A stretch of 64,000 nucleotides of DNA from Aphidius gifuensis (lineage: Eukaryota > Arthropoda > Insecta > Hymenoptera > Braconidae). The position numbers were made by a program, and so were the translations under genes. The stretch spans positions 14,808,876 to 14,872,875 of the forward strand of contig NC_057789.1 of NCBI RefSeq assembly GCF_014905175.1, written 5' to 3'. Below the pieces are notes generated by a model. It worked only from the letters and a program-made list of their open reading frames with translations. It was not told the origin of the DNA and did not search any database. Each line of letters starts with the position of its first letter. The first letter of the stretch is position 1. Positions 37,501 through 46,610 of the stretch are shown piece after piece.

Positions 37501-40500
37501 ATTACTCAATTATAAACCCCTGATAAATTGAATGAAACAAGTAAGTCGATATATATCGAAATATCGAATTGGAAAATGGTTAAAACCACACGTATTAAAA
37601 AAAATTCAATTAGGTTTTAGTTTATCTTTTCAATGAATTTAACATTGAAATTAAAATAGTATAGGCAGAGAGTGTGTTCACAACGAATTTGGAGGAGCAA
37701 GCACGAGCCTTGGCGAGTGTTTCCCCTCCAAATGAGTTGTGAGCGGGCTCTCTGATTCGGCAGATGTAACGAACTATATTTTTTGTCACTATGGACAGTG
37801 GGAATAATGTGTGAATTTCCAAAAAACGCACAACCCCTCCGACGCTTTGGAAATTCACACATTATTCCCACTGCCCTTGTGACATAATAGTATATTCCGT
37901 TACAAGTGCCCAGGCAGAGAGTGTGCTCTCAACGAATTTGGAGGGGCAAGCACGAGCCTTGGCGAGTGTTTCCCCTCCAAATGAGTTGTGAGCGGGCTCT
38001 CTAATTGGGCACATGTAACGAACTATATTTTATGTTACTAGAGACAAAAGAGGTCAAAATCCACGTGCCATTAAATACCCAGCCAACTTTCAAGTAATTT
38101 AAACAAAGACCAACTAATCTTTGACACCACAATTCCTATATGCGACACGCTTAACAAATTCTATCAATTAGACCGATTCTACAACTGGCTACCAGAAACA
38201 GACGAATTATAAATAAATAAAAATATCAAACACACAAATAAAATGTATCAAACAGTTTCTGTTTACAAAAATAAAGACATAACAATATTTATATGAAAAC
38301 AACAAAAATAAAATAAAATATTAATAATAATAATCATAAAACACTATGAAGCTTTATCTTAAAGTTGATTCTGGAAATCTGGAATCGCAACAGATTTTTT
38401 TTTTTTTTATCTTATGTTTAAATAAAACAATTATCTACATTGTCAATTTTTTTCAATTTTTTTTTTGTGTGGTATTTTTGAGATATTTACTGTCAAAGTT
38501 GACAACTTTAACACACTTGGTTTTTCCATCAGTGGCGCCACAAAAAATTTTAGGACACGGGAAAAAAATAGCGTTTTTGATATACGGGCCCTTCGTGGTA
38601 TAAATATTGGTTCGGTGATGCGACTGGGAATCAACCTTAAAGATTTTAGTGTTAAAAGAAAAAAATCTAATCATAATTTAAGCATCTTTGTATAAGTTTT
38701 TTTGACGTATTAAATAATAACATATGTATAAATACTGTCTTTGAATAAATAAAACTTTGCTTAAAAAAAAAAAAAAAAATTAGAAGTATTACATATAAAC
38801 AAAATAAGTGAAATGAAAACAAAACATACACTCAGAGAAAGATATGTTAACAGTTAACATACCAATATGTTTACATTAAACATACAAAAGTTTAATGTTA
38901 AGATATATATATTAACAATAAACATAGATATCTTAACTGTTAACATACGTATGTTTATAGTTACATACGTATCTTTACGCGGCCAAATATTTTGATGTGC
39001 CAGTCTACTTCTTGTAATCTTTTTTTTTTGACATTATATTGTGATACTATTCTAATTGTAATATAATATAATATGTACTCTTGTTGTCATAAATTTATTT
39101 AAATTGAGTTTTTTTGTAAATTCATTCTTAATTTTACATTCAATTTTCATATTTACATACGTAAATGTCTTCAACTATCAGCCTAACCTTCAAATTGTGT
39201 CAATTACAGATATCTTAATAGTTAACATACGCATATTAACTATTAAGATACGTATGTTTAATGTTAATATATATATCTTTGATGTAAACTTATCAGCCAC
39301 CACCCATTTAAACATGGCATATGTTAACATTAAACAGGATATGTTAACTGTTAACATATCCTTCTCTGAGTGTAGATTTACGATTTATGTCCCCAAAAAG
39401 CCTCAATTTTTAATTACCTCTTTATTCATCATACCGTTAATGATCGAAAGACATAAAATATCCAAAAAAATGTCAAAATTTTGAAGTACAAAGTTAAATA
39501 ATTTGCTGGATAAAAAAAAAAGTTGAAAAAAAATTAGGCGCTGGTTTTATTATTATACGAGTCGGTCGTGTTCGGCTACGCCAAACTTACACTGAGAAAA
39601 TTTTTGGTTAAAAATAAGAAAATATATTCTTGTAGTTAGAAGAAAACTTCTTGGCAATATTCTGTTTGAAAAAAGAAAATAATAGTTTATTATAAACAAT
39701 AATTGGTTTGTAATAAGAAAAATAAAAGTCTTGTTTACAAGGTGTCTTGTTTAAAACCATAAATAGTTTGCTTCCCATTCCCGAGCGACACGGAGCTTTC
39801 CGGAATTTTACGGAGAAATTATTTCCACTAGGGGTTTACTGATATTTTCCCATATTTATCGTTTTTATCTTTATATTCAGTGATATTTCTATATTTCCTA
39901 TTATATTCACCGATATTTTCCATATTTATCGTAGTGAGATTAAGAGATTTAGAAAATTTTTTAGGGGGGGGGGGGCTGCCTTTATATTTACTAATATTTT
40001 TACATGATTATCGTGATTTTCTTTATATTTAGTGATTTTTTTTTTATATTTACTGATATTTCCCATATTTATCGTACTTTTCTTTATATTCAGTAATTTT
40101 TCCTTGATATTTTCCTATATTTTTCTATATTTTCCTATAATTGTATAATAATTATATATAACAATTATATATAAGATTGGGCGAAAACGTGTATATAATT
40201 TATATAAAATTTATATATAACGATTATATATAATAGTTTATATAAAATTATATTTTTTATATAAATTTTAGAACATTTCCCCTCCTCCCTCCCTTTCCTA
40301 TGAATTGTTTTTATTTAAAAATTTTCTTATATTTTAATATACAAAAATCAAAAACAAATCTTCCATCAGGATTCGAACCCGGACCCTTCTGGTTGGGAGG
40401 CGAGTACGTTACCTCGAAGCCACAAATCTTATGATAGATTTCTATAAAAATATACATAAGAATATGACAATTCTAAATTTTTTACTTTGCTGTTTTAATC

Positions 40501-43500
40501 ACAATTCTATTACTGACTTTTATTCAAATATATAAAATTTTAATTTTAACATCTCTTCGTTCAAATCATTATGAAAAAAAAGATAAAGACGGTATTAAAA
40601 CCAGAAAGTAAAAAAATTGAGAAAAGTCATGTTCTTATTTATATTTTTACAAAGATCTATCATAAGATTTGTGGCTTTGAGGTAAAGTACTTGCCTCCTA
40701 ACCAGAAGGTCCCGGGTTCGATACCTGATGGAAGATTGGTTTTTGATTTTTTTAAATTAAAATTTAAGAAAATTTTTTGAATAAAAACAATTCATGGGAG
40801 GAGGAGGGGGGAGGGGGATGTGATAAAATTTATATAAAAAATATATATAATTTTATATAAACTATTATATATAAATTATATATCATCGTTATATATAAAT
40901 TTTATATAAATTATATACACGTTTTTGCCCAATCTTATATATAATTGTTATATATAATTATCTCAACAAAAAAAAAAAAACAAGTTTTTTCATTGTTTCG
41001 AAATCACTATTGTTGAATTGTGTTATAAGAAAGACAAGAAAGAAATATATTTTTGACGTTGTAATTAAGTCTGAACTATTGAAAAAAAAAAATTTTAAAC
41101 TTGACCCCACCTGATGTAAAATATATGTCTAATAAAAAATGAAATTTCATTTGGGAAAAACCAGGTGAAGTCAAGTTTAAAATTTTTTGTTTTCAATAGT
41201 TCAGACTTAATTACAACGTCAAAAATATATTTCTTTCTTGTCTTTCTGGTATCACATCTTAATTAATATACACACAATTAGTGACAATTTCGAATACTTG
41301 ACACTTTTTTTGTAAAAAAAACTTGTTTTTTTTTTTTTTGTTGAGATATCACATCTTTTTGTAGAGTAAACAATTTATTTATGCTGTCAAATTAGTTTAG
41401 AGGTTATGTCATGCATACAAACAAATAATAACATACTGCAGTGCAGCCAAAATATAAACACTAAAAAAAGAGAAGAGAAGTAATTGTAAAGTTTTACCAA
41501 CTGAACCGAAGAAATCTGGTCGATTTGATAAAAACGCAAAGACCGTAAATATCAATTATGCTTTAAATATCCGCAATAAAAATTACCGCAATGAAAAAAT
41601 CTGATTTTTTTTTTTAAAAAAAGCTCGACATCGATTTATGGGATCATTACCAAACCTCAACATCCTCATTCAACTCTATCATATTTTAATTAAATTTCTA
41701 AAAGATTTGAGACGGAAGAGGACAAAATATTTGATGTATAATAAGGCACGGTAGTAGTAGTTACTCTCATCTCACACATATTCTCTTCAACACATATATA
41801 TTCTTTTTCATACTTGACTCGAGGCACTACCGTGCCTCTTGATTTTATATGATTTTATATATAAATTATATATTTTTTTTCCGTGTGGGTTCAATAGCGT
41901 CATTTTTGAATATACAATTTCTACCACGTAGTTGAAAAAGTACCGTTAGCGCATTTAGTTTATAGTCAGTTTTCGTGACTATGAACTCAAATTAATTTAT
42001 ATCTAGTGAACTATTTGGTCGATCTCAATAATTTTATATTCAAATTAAAGAACGATTTGTAACTACTTATACCATGTATAATAAGTGTTTTTTTTGTTAA
42101 GAGGAGTCTAAATTAATCAATGAAAAATGTTTTTTTTGAGTATTCTTTTAAATGCATAAAAGTGCAGGTTTTTAAAAAGACACTCACAAAAACTATTTTT
42201 CATTGATTAATTTAGACTACTCTAATCATAGCATTATAGATCAAGTTATAATCTTGGATGTAGAAAAGACTTGGTCGTTAGTATCTCAGATTCCTATTAG
42301 TGTTGAACCCAACACTGTTATAAACGCTATCATCAGCAGAAAAGTTCGCTAAATTTGTAAAATTACCCTCAAAATTGGACTGCATGAAACTGCATTCTTT
42401 CTAAGCCTGCCAACTTCTCAAATACCAACGAATATCATTTCCTTAATAAAAGCCATTATTACTACGCGAACAAAGTTTCAAAAGGAACATCATCAAGTTA
42501 TTTTTGTAAAATTGATACAACATGTATCTGAACAACCTATTAACCTAGAAACTGATTTCAGTTTTTCATAAAAAAATAGACTAAATAGTATTTTGGAATT
42601 AAAAACTTTTTCTTCTTAAGTCTTTCAGTGGTGTTTTGGGTCAAGCTATATCTGGTTTGGGAAATTTATTGGTAAGTGAATCGATCAATCAGCAAGGGAA
42701 AAATGATGGTCAAAGTAGCATTGACCTTACAATGTTTGCACCGTTTATGCAATTACTTGCATCCTCTTCAATGGCTGCTTCAAATCATATGAAAAAGATG
42801 CCCAGCGATCAAAAATCGAATACACCAGCTATTGATTTTGAAAGCTTTATGAGTATGGCAAATATGTTCATTGGCTTTAAAACTGACAAAATAGAAAGTA
42901 TCATGGATTTATTGCCGATATTGTTACAACGTATGAACAGTGGAGGTTTATTCAAAGAAAAATTAGAGGATCATGCCTACTCATCTGGTTCATGGTACTT
43001 GCCACCAGTTATCGAAAATCTATACATTGTATGGGAACACTTGAGGTGAGTTTCCAATATTTTATTCATACGCAAAAAATAACTTGATATAAAAAACGTT
43101 ACAGTAATTTTCTTTTACATTATAGAAATTCTGAATTCGGGCGAACTTTATGGGAAAATAGTGGTCTTGCCTACATCGTAAATTCTATGAAAGAACCAGA
43201 CGGCCACATCAAATACGAGTTGATTCTTGAAAGTTTTGAAAACCCCAGTGCGCGTAGACGATGGATAAAATCGCTGACGACTTTTGTTGCCAACTGGATT
43301 TCTCACATCTCTGACCCAGCGATTCAGCAACGCTACCTTACTACTGCACAATTTGTCGGAAATAGTTTTCTTAACTCACAGGGGTTCCCTCAAACTACAT
43401 TTTTTGATGCTTCGCAACCAGCTGAAAGTTTAACCCGAATAATCAACGCTGCAGCAACAAAATACCTTGATGTTAATTTGGATAGCAGCAAGTATATTAA

Positions 43501-44090
43501 GCCGGCTATTTCATACATACAAGATTTAATAAAATTGGCATCTAAGCAAGGTTTTATAATGTCTCGTGTGAATGCTAATGAATTGAGCTCTCGCCTTAGC
43601 AATACTATAAACAATGACATTGTCTCTCCACTTTTGAAGGTAATATATTCGTCTATTATAAAGTACATACGCTGGAATTATATTTCGAATAACTTATTTT
43701 TTTAATGCAACAGACATATCGAGCTTACAAGTGGGCAGTAAAAGAACCACACTGTTCGACTCACATTCTTTGTGTTATTAATGAAAGAGCCGCCCATGAT
43801 AATTCTTTATCACTTCAAAACGGTCTCATAAAAATCTCAAGTTTTTCAGCTGCTTTGGCTATAAGTCATAACACAGGCATTAGCTTGAGAACGCTGTACA
43901 ATGCTATTCAAGCGAACTCAAACTGCTATGTAAGTGTACACAAGTATGTTTATACTTTCATATCTCGAACAATTTTTTCAATTAATCTTTATTGAAAATA
44001 TGGTTTCAGATAAAGTATCCAGCTGATTGTAGTGGCTTCCATATGGAAGAAGTTCGAGTTACCACCGAAGCTACTCATAGTGAATTATAA
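28431..44090 (+). CDS. Predicted secreted insect protein, 465 aa, five exons
   Basis: Exons 28431-28592, 42621-43045, 43126-43639, 43714-43929 and 44010-44090 have GT-AG borders and compatible phases (0, 2, 0, 0), giving 465 residues. Residues 1-18 (MKLIIGIVLSALVGSMVC) form a signal peptide. The middle is helical and hydrophobic with repeated F.S.A/MFI..-type segments. The C-terminal third has well-ordered blocks (SGSWYLPPVIENLY, RRRWIKSL, YRAYKWAVKEPHC, YPADCSGFHMEEV) and four cysteines likely to be disulfide-bonded. From memory this resembles a conserved insect family of uncharacterised secreted proteins; I assign no function or symbol. Introns 2-4 are 74-80 bp but intron 1 is 14.0 kb. Linking exon 1 to exon 2 relies on phase and on the need for a signal peptide. 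Confidence 0.85.
28826..29363. mobile_element. CACTCAGAG-end element, copy 1 (538 bp)
   Basis: Ends CACTCAGAGAAGGATA and TATCCTTCTCTGTG. The body iterates GTTAAC, AACATA and ACATACGTATGT words in both orientations. It matches copy 2 at 38829-39372 nearly base for base (I count under ten substitutions plus small indels), in the same orientation and in the same intron. Confidence 0.88.
29440..29813 (-). mobile_element. Terminal fragment of the CACTGAGAAAATTTTTGG family
   Basis: Homologous to 63180-63502: shared blocks include GTTCATGTCAAGGAGT, CATCTATCGTTTGACAC and CCAAAAATTTTCTC, ending next to TA at 29814. Only this half is present; the opposite end was not found. Confidence 0.75.
29816..30521. 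other. Intronic, mostly AT-rich
   Basis: 30107-30250 contains GAGTGGAAA-like and GGTCAGGATACCTGACC words related to the 12.4 kb repeats. A short (TA)n lies at 30342-30353. Confidence 0.45.
30522..30997. mobile_element. CACGGAGAGAAA-end element, 476 bp
   Basis: Ends CACGGAGAGAAATCTGCTGC at the left and GATTTCTCTCCGTG at the right; TA lies outside on the right, TT on the left. The body has TACTACAGTA-type words in both orientations. Confidence 0.78.
32209..32390. mobile_element. 182-bp TA-flanked CACGGAGAGAAG MITE
   Basis: Ends CACGGAGAGAAGTTTCC and GGAAACTTCTCTCAGTG with TA on both sides. The inverted arms extend inward through AATAAAAATTGTTGTGCT. Confidence 0.88.
33194..33790. mobile_element. 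CATGGTAG-end element, 597 bp
   Basis: Ends CATGGTAGAAATACTACAGG and CCTGTAGTACTTCTACCATG. Flanks GTTAAAGT (33186-33193) and GTTAAAAT (33791-33798) are an 8-bp duplication with one mismatch. The CATGG terminus and 8-bp duplication resemble the element at 11584. Confidence 0.8.
33934..34006 (+). repeat. tRNA-like segment
   Basis: TGGCGCAGCGGATAACGCGT gives a D-arm with pairing GCGC/GCGT and an A box. GGGTTCAAACCC gives a T-arm with B box. The anticodon arm and acceptor stem do not close. Confidence 0.6.
35370..35440 (+). repeat. Dispersed repeat, partner at 10171-10240
   Basis: Same orientation and same core GGGCGCGGAAGTGTCGGG as the 10.2 kb copy. Confidence 0.7.
35470..35557 (-). repeat. tRNA-like segment
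   Basis: On the minus strand CGCCTCGTGGGTACGTAAG resembles an A-box region and ATGGGTTCGAATACC a B box, about 60 bp apart. Stems are incomplete. A weaker candidate on the plus strand (TTGGTTCAAACCCAG, about 35690-35763) follows. Confidence 0.5.
35852..36687. mobile_element. TA-flanked foldback with TACAGAGTGTCCCA ends, 836 bp
   Basis: Ends TACAGAGTGTCCCATTT and AAATGGGACACTCTGTA, TA on both sides. Long arms carry AAAATGGCGGAGTTTCCGG and its complement and AAATGGATACTGCAT. No reading frame was seen. Confidence 0.88.
36690..37650. other. Intronic AT-rich sequence
   Basis: 37155-37205 (CATAAAAGTG(T/C)AGGTTTT...TTTTTCATTGATTAAT) is shared with 42150-42215. Otherwise nothing was recognised. Confidence 0.45.
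37655..38035. repeat. Two GC-rich hairpin units flanking a third hairpin
   Basis: Units at about 37662-37765 and 37911-38012 are nearly identical and each folds on itself (ATTTGGAGG(A/G)G pairs with CCCCTCCAAAT; AGAGAG with CTCTCT; outer GCCCA with GGGC in the second). Between them 37790-37887 forms another hairpin (GTGGGAATAATGTGTGAATT and its complement). The sequence GTAACGAACTATATTTT follows each unit. Open frames here are palindrome shadows. Confidence 0.85.
38034..38212 (+). pseudogene. Relic C-terminal coding fragment, origin unknown
   Basis: A frame starting about 38034 (RGQNPRAIKYPANF) breaks at a stop near 38101. An adjacent frame continues for about 45 codons (FYQLDRFYNWLPETDEL) to TAA at 38210-38212. 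Mixed composition with Trp, Cys, Pro and Tyr is unlike the AT-rich background. It directly abuts the hairpin repeats. Family not recognised. Confidence 0.4.
38453..38674 (-). CDS. Small ORF or relic, 73 codons, unknown
   Basis: The minus-strand frame from an ATG has balanced composition with four Cys (GPYIKNAIFFPCPKIFCGA then KCVKVVNFDSKYLK). No signal peptide or known motif. It lies antisense within intron 1 of the secreted-protein gene. It could be the end of a transposon or viral gene, or a chance ORF. Confidence 0.3.
   Translation of the reverse strand: MIRFFSFNTKIFKVDSQSHHRTNIYTTKGPYIKNAIFFPCPKIFCGATDGKTKCVKVVNFDSKYLKNTTQKKN
38829..39372. mobile_element. CACTCAGAG-end element, copy 2 (544 bp)
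   Basis: Ends CACTCAGAGAAAGATATG and CATATCCTTCTCTGAGTG, TA on both sides. Nearly identical to copy 1 at 28826-29363. This copy keeps the better ends. Confidence 0.92.
39590..39770 (+). mobile_element. Single end of the CACTGAGAAAATTTTTGG family
   Basis: TA then CACTGAGAAAATTTTTGGTT, homologous to the reverse complement of 63330-63502 (CTTCTTGGCAA, GTTTATTA.AAA). The opposite end was not found nearby. Confidence 0.7.
39838..40140 (+). repeat. Degenerate tandem repeat of GATATTTTCCCATATTTATCG
   Basis: Words ACTGATATTT, CCATATTTATCG and TTTATATTCAGTGAT recur five or six times. A G-run of 12 lies at 39964-39975. Confidence 0.75.
40360..40432 (-). repeat. tRNA-like segment, left arm
   Basis: Minus strand: TGGCTTCGAGGTAACG (A-box-like), TCGCCTCCCAACC (anticodon-loop-like) and GGGTTCGAATCC (B box). 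It resembles a degenerate tRNA body without a closing acceptor stem. Confidence 0.6.
40665..40735 (+). repeat. tRNA-like segment, right arm
   Basis: Mirror partner of 40360-40432: TGGCTTTGAGGTAAAG, TTGCCTCCTAACC and GGGTTCGATACC. Confidence 0.6.
40961..41346. mobile_element. Nested 386-bp hairpin element, TCTCAACAAAA ends
   Basis: Ends TCTCAACAAAAAA and its complement. The inner arms carry GACAAGAAAGAAATATATTT and AATTACAACGTC and their complements. It is nested inside the AT-rich foldback. Confidence 0.82.
41743..41843. mobile_element. About 100-bp MITE, GGCACGGTAGT ends
   Basis: AAGGCACGGTAGT at the left and ACTACCGTGCCTCTT at the right are inverted around a CA/CT-rich middle. Non-coding. 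Confidence 0.65.
42105..42225. mobile_element. Short inverted-repeat element
   Basis: GAGTCTAAATTAATCAATGA and TCATTGATTAATTTAGACT are inverted over about 120 bp. The inner part is shared with 37155-37205. Confidence 0.75.
42220..42571 (+). pseudogene. Coding-like relic just upstream of exon 2, unknown
   Basis: One frame runs about 116 codons to TAA at 42569-42571 with a single internal stop (TAA at 42350-42352). Composition is protein-like (EKTWSLVSQIPISVEPN; LHETAFFLSLPTSQIP; FVKLIQHVSEQPINLE). The two halves look faintly alike, as if an internal duplication. It is in a different frame context from exon 2 and ends 50 bp before it. It could be a dead exon of the host gene or a transposon remnant. 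Confidence 0.4.
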
Positions 44091-44283
44091 AAGTGATAAT
44101 AATGAGAAGAGCGATACAAATTTCAGAAACTATAATTTGTGTGTGTAAATGCACGACCAAATACAAATGCATTATTTTCAATTACTACAATCACGTTTAT
44201 TATAAATACATTGTATTTGTTCTGCTAGAAAAATTTGATTCACTTTATATGTATGTGCGCGTCAAACAAAATGTTCTGAAGAC

Positions 44284-44335
44284 AATAAACACTTTTGTTA
44301 GAATCCTGACAATTTTTATAACAATTAAAAATAAA
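44284..44335 (+). terminator. Candidate polyadenylation signals of the secreted-protein gene
   Basis: AATAAA occurs at 44284-44289 and again at 44330-44335, about 195 and 240 bases after the stop codon. Confidence 0.5.
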
Positions 44336-44726
44336 GTTTCTTATTCACAAAAAAAATTCATTCATTTTGATTATTATGATAAATAATGATAATGATATTA
44401 ATTTTTAAAATTCAACAAAAATTTTTTTGCTACTTATAAAATTTGTATTGTCACTAACAGAACTGTTGATTCATAAAACAAAAATTAAAATACATATAAT
44501 GAAAATTGTATGTTTAGTAAATATTGTTGTGCGGTTTAACGTTGATTGCAAATATCTGTATTTCTAGTAAAGTTTCTTTTTTTTTTGGCTATTTTTTGAC
44601 AACTTTAAGACACAAAGTACGGGCGTTATTATACCAATAACGTTTTTTTATTTTGATTCAAAACTTTGTATTTACTATCAGTTTGTAGCGCTCGGCAAAC
44701 CAGAATTATTTTTATTTTTCATTTTT

Positions 44727-45055
44727 TTATTTTCTATTAGTGGTTTTTCGTTTTTTACTACGAATTTTTTCACTCGCACAACCCATACGAAATTCCGATT
44801 TTATTTTCATTGCTCCAGTTACAAATGCAGCTGCAGCTCTTTCTCCTAGACTCGAATCTTTAGCAAAAATACATTTAAAAGCTTCACGTGCTAAAATATC
44901 ATCAGGTAGGTTCCTGGCTTTAATATCTTATTGATTTTTTGAATATGCAATATCGTGATTTTCACAAACATCGTCTAGAGGATTTAATCCTCGATTACCC
45001 CTTGCGCTACGTTTCTCTAGCTATATTTCAGATCCACAGAATAAATAGAAGAAAA
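44727..45055 (-). pseudogene. Endogenous phospholipase A2-like domain relic (parvovirus/Polinton type)
   Basis: About 109 minus-strand codons match the PLA2-like domain known from parvovirus VP1 N-termini and from adintovirus/Polinton-type elements. In order: a degraded calcium-loop region (CGSE in place of CGPG), LEKR, a NPLDDVC segment, the catalytic HDIAY (codons at 44943-44957), then a helix with KDSSLGERAAAAFVTGAMK and a basic tail ending RSKKRK. Breaks: in-frame stops at 45021-45023 and 44928-44930. Family recognition is from memory of the domain pattern. It is an old integrated copy or a transposon remnant, not a working gene. No companion capsid or polymerase frame was found. Confidence 0.75.
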
Positions 45056-45392
45056 AAGTGGCGAGGGTCCAATGATTCAGGCAAGTTCTGTTTTAAATGG
45101 GCATTTTAAAAAATTTTACCCGATTTTGACAAAAAAATTATTTTAAAGGTATTTCGACCTCCCGATTTTAATAAAAATATTTGAAAAATTCTATCCCCCC
45201 GGGAAAGGGTTAAAAAAAATTAATTAAAATTGAAATAATCAATTTCGCGATTCCTGTTAGAATTAGAAAAAAAAGTTTCAAGTAAAAGTTGTAGAGAATA
45301 ATTTTTTAGGGAAGGTAGGTCTTATAAGTTTTTTTTTTTTAACCATCCGTTTTCGCGTAATTAATTATTAAAGTTTTATATTTTTTGATTAA

Positions 45393-45869
45393 GGTACAAC
45401 CAGGGCAAAATTCGAGACATCTGGCGGATGTTTGTTGAAAACACTATAGATTCATGAGTGCGACAAGAACGAGAGATTAGAAAAGGAATACTGTTTCTCA
45501 CTCCCACTCATGTATTTAGCAAAGACAAAAATTTATTATCCTCTATTAATTAAAATTGAGTATTATAGCCGATATTAAATTTAGGTGAAGTTTTTTCGTC
45601 TTTTTTTCTAGTTTTATTCTTTAGTTTTTGGTGAATATGGCATTATTTTTTCAAGTATTTCGATGGGGTATTATGTAAAACCGAACATCGTTTTCCATAA
45701 GAGCCTATGTTTAACCTCGAAAAAAAGGACCATCTTTAACAGTTAATTAATCAAAAAAACATCTTATAACAAAAAATCTGATTAAAGAAAAAGGTGTATC
45801 GTTATTTCAATTATCTACTCTATAAAATTCGTGAAATCGTCATTATTTTTAATTTTCCCTGGTTGTACC
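45393..45869. mobile_element. TTAA-flanked element, 477 bp
   Basis: Ends GGTACAACCAGGG and CCCTGGTTGTACC, with TTAA at 45389-45392 and 45870-45873. TTAA targets suggest piggyBac-type mobilisation. Non-coding. Confidence 0.82.
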
Positions 45870-46000
45870 TTAACGCGTTACCCCTCATGAACCGCCACAC
45901 AAAACTCTCCTGCGCGACCGCAATAGATATATAAAAAAGAGAGATAGTTTTATTTCGACCCGATGCTACCCGACGCCACTTGACTGTACCCGACTCAACG

Positions 46001-46024
46001 CACACACACACACACACACACACA
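46001..46024 (+). repeat. (CA)n microsatellite
   Basis: Twelve uninterrupted CA dinucleotides. Confidence 0.95.
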
Positions 46025-46610
46025 GCTGTTGTATTTACACGCACCGTGAAAGTATTAGTGACATAAACTTTTAAATTCGATTTCTATTAATTTTCGCATC
46101 GTCGGCTCGGAATAACAACAAAAGCAATTGTTAATAAAAAAGAATCTTAACAAATAGCCCCATATTTTTTCGTCATATTATAAATTAAATAAACTATCGT
46201 ATGCTCATAATAATATTGCTATTTCTATTTTCTCGCGGCCCGTAATTATTTTTGGGGGAAAAGGGGTAGTTTTTTCGTGGAAATGCCATATATCAAAATT
46301 GATGTACATAAATCGAAGAAAATTTTCCTATTTTTATTTTATTTTTCGGTCAATTATTTGAAGAGTTATTCGATATTTCTCTGGCAAAAAATATTTTTTT
46401 TTGATGTGTAAATATCTTTAGGCACGGGTTGGGTATGGAGTAAAAGGAAAAAACATAGAGTTTAGACGTCAGATCCAATAACGGATCTGGGCAGGAATCC
46501 ATTTTCTGTCAGTTTACATTGCGCCTTGCAGCGCAATGGTAATCGGTCGGTAACCGTTACCATCAGGCGTTCTGTACTATAGATGAATTCAAATGCGAGT
46601 ATTTATATAT

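Larger units (their letters stand above)
40140..41889. mobile_element. AT-rich foldback with paired tRNA-like arms
   Basis: Arms of (A/T)TATATA words with GGGCGAAAACGTGTATATA, a pyrimidine or purine tract (CCCCTCCTCCCTCCC and its complement) and a tRNA-like segment in each arm, inverted about a centre at 40550. The right end reads CCGTGTGGG at 41881-41889. The left end lacks the matching CCCACACGG and seems lost. A complete relative is at 61326-62246. Other insertions lie at 40961-41346 and 41743-41843. Confidence 0.78.

Noticed and set aside
37617..37871. Two overlapping minus ORFs over the hairpin repeats
   Set aside because: The hairpin palindromes explain the open frames.
44093..44386. 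97-codon ORF after the secreted-protein stop codon
   Set aside because: It is AT-rich 3' UTR sequence containing both polyadenylation signals.
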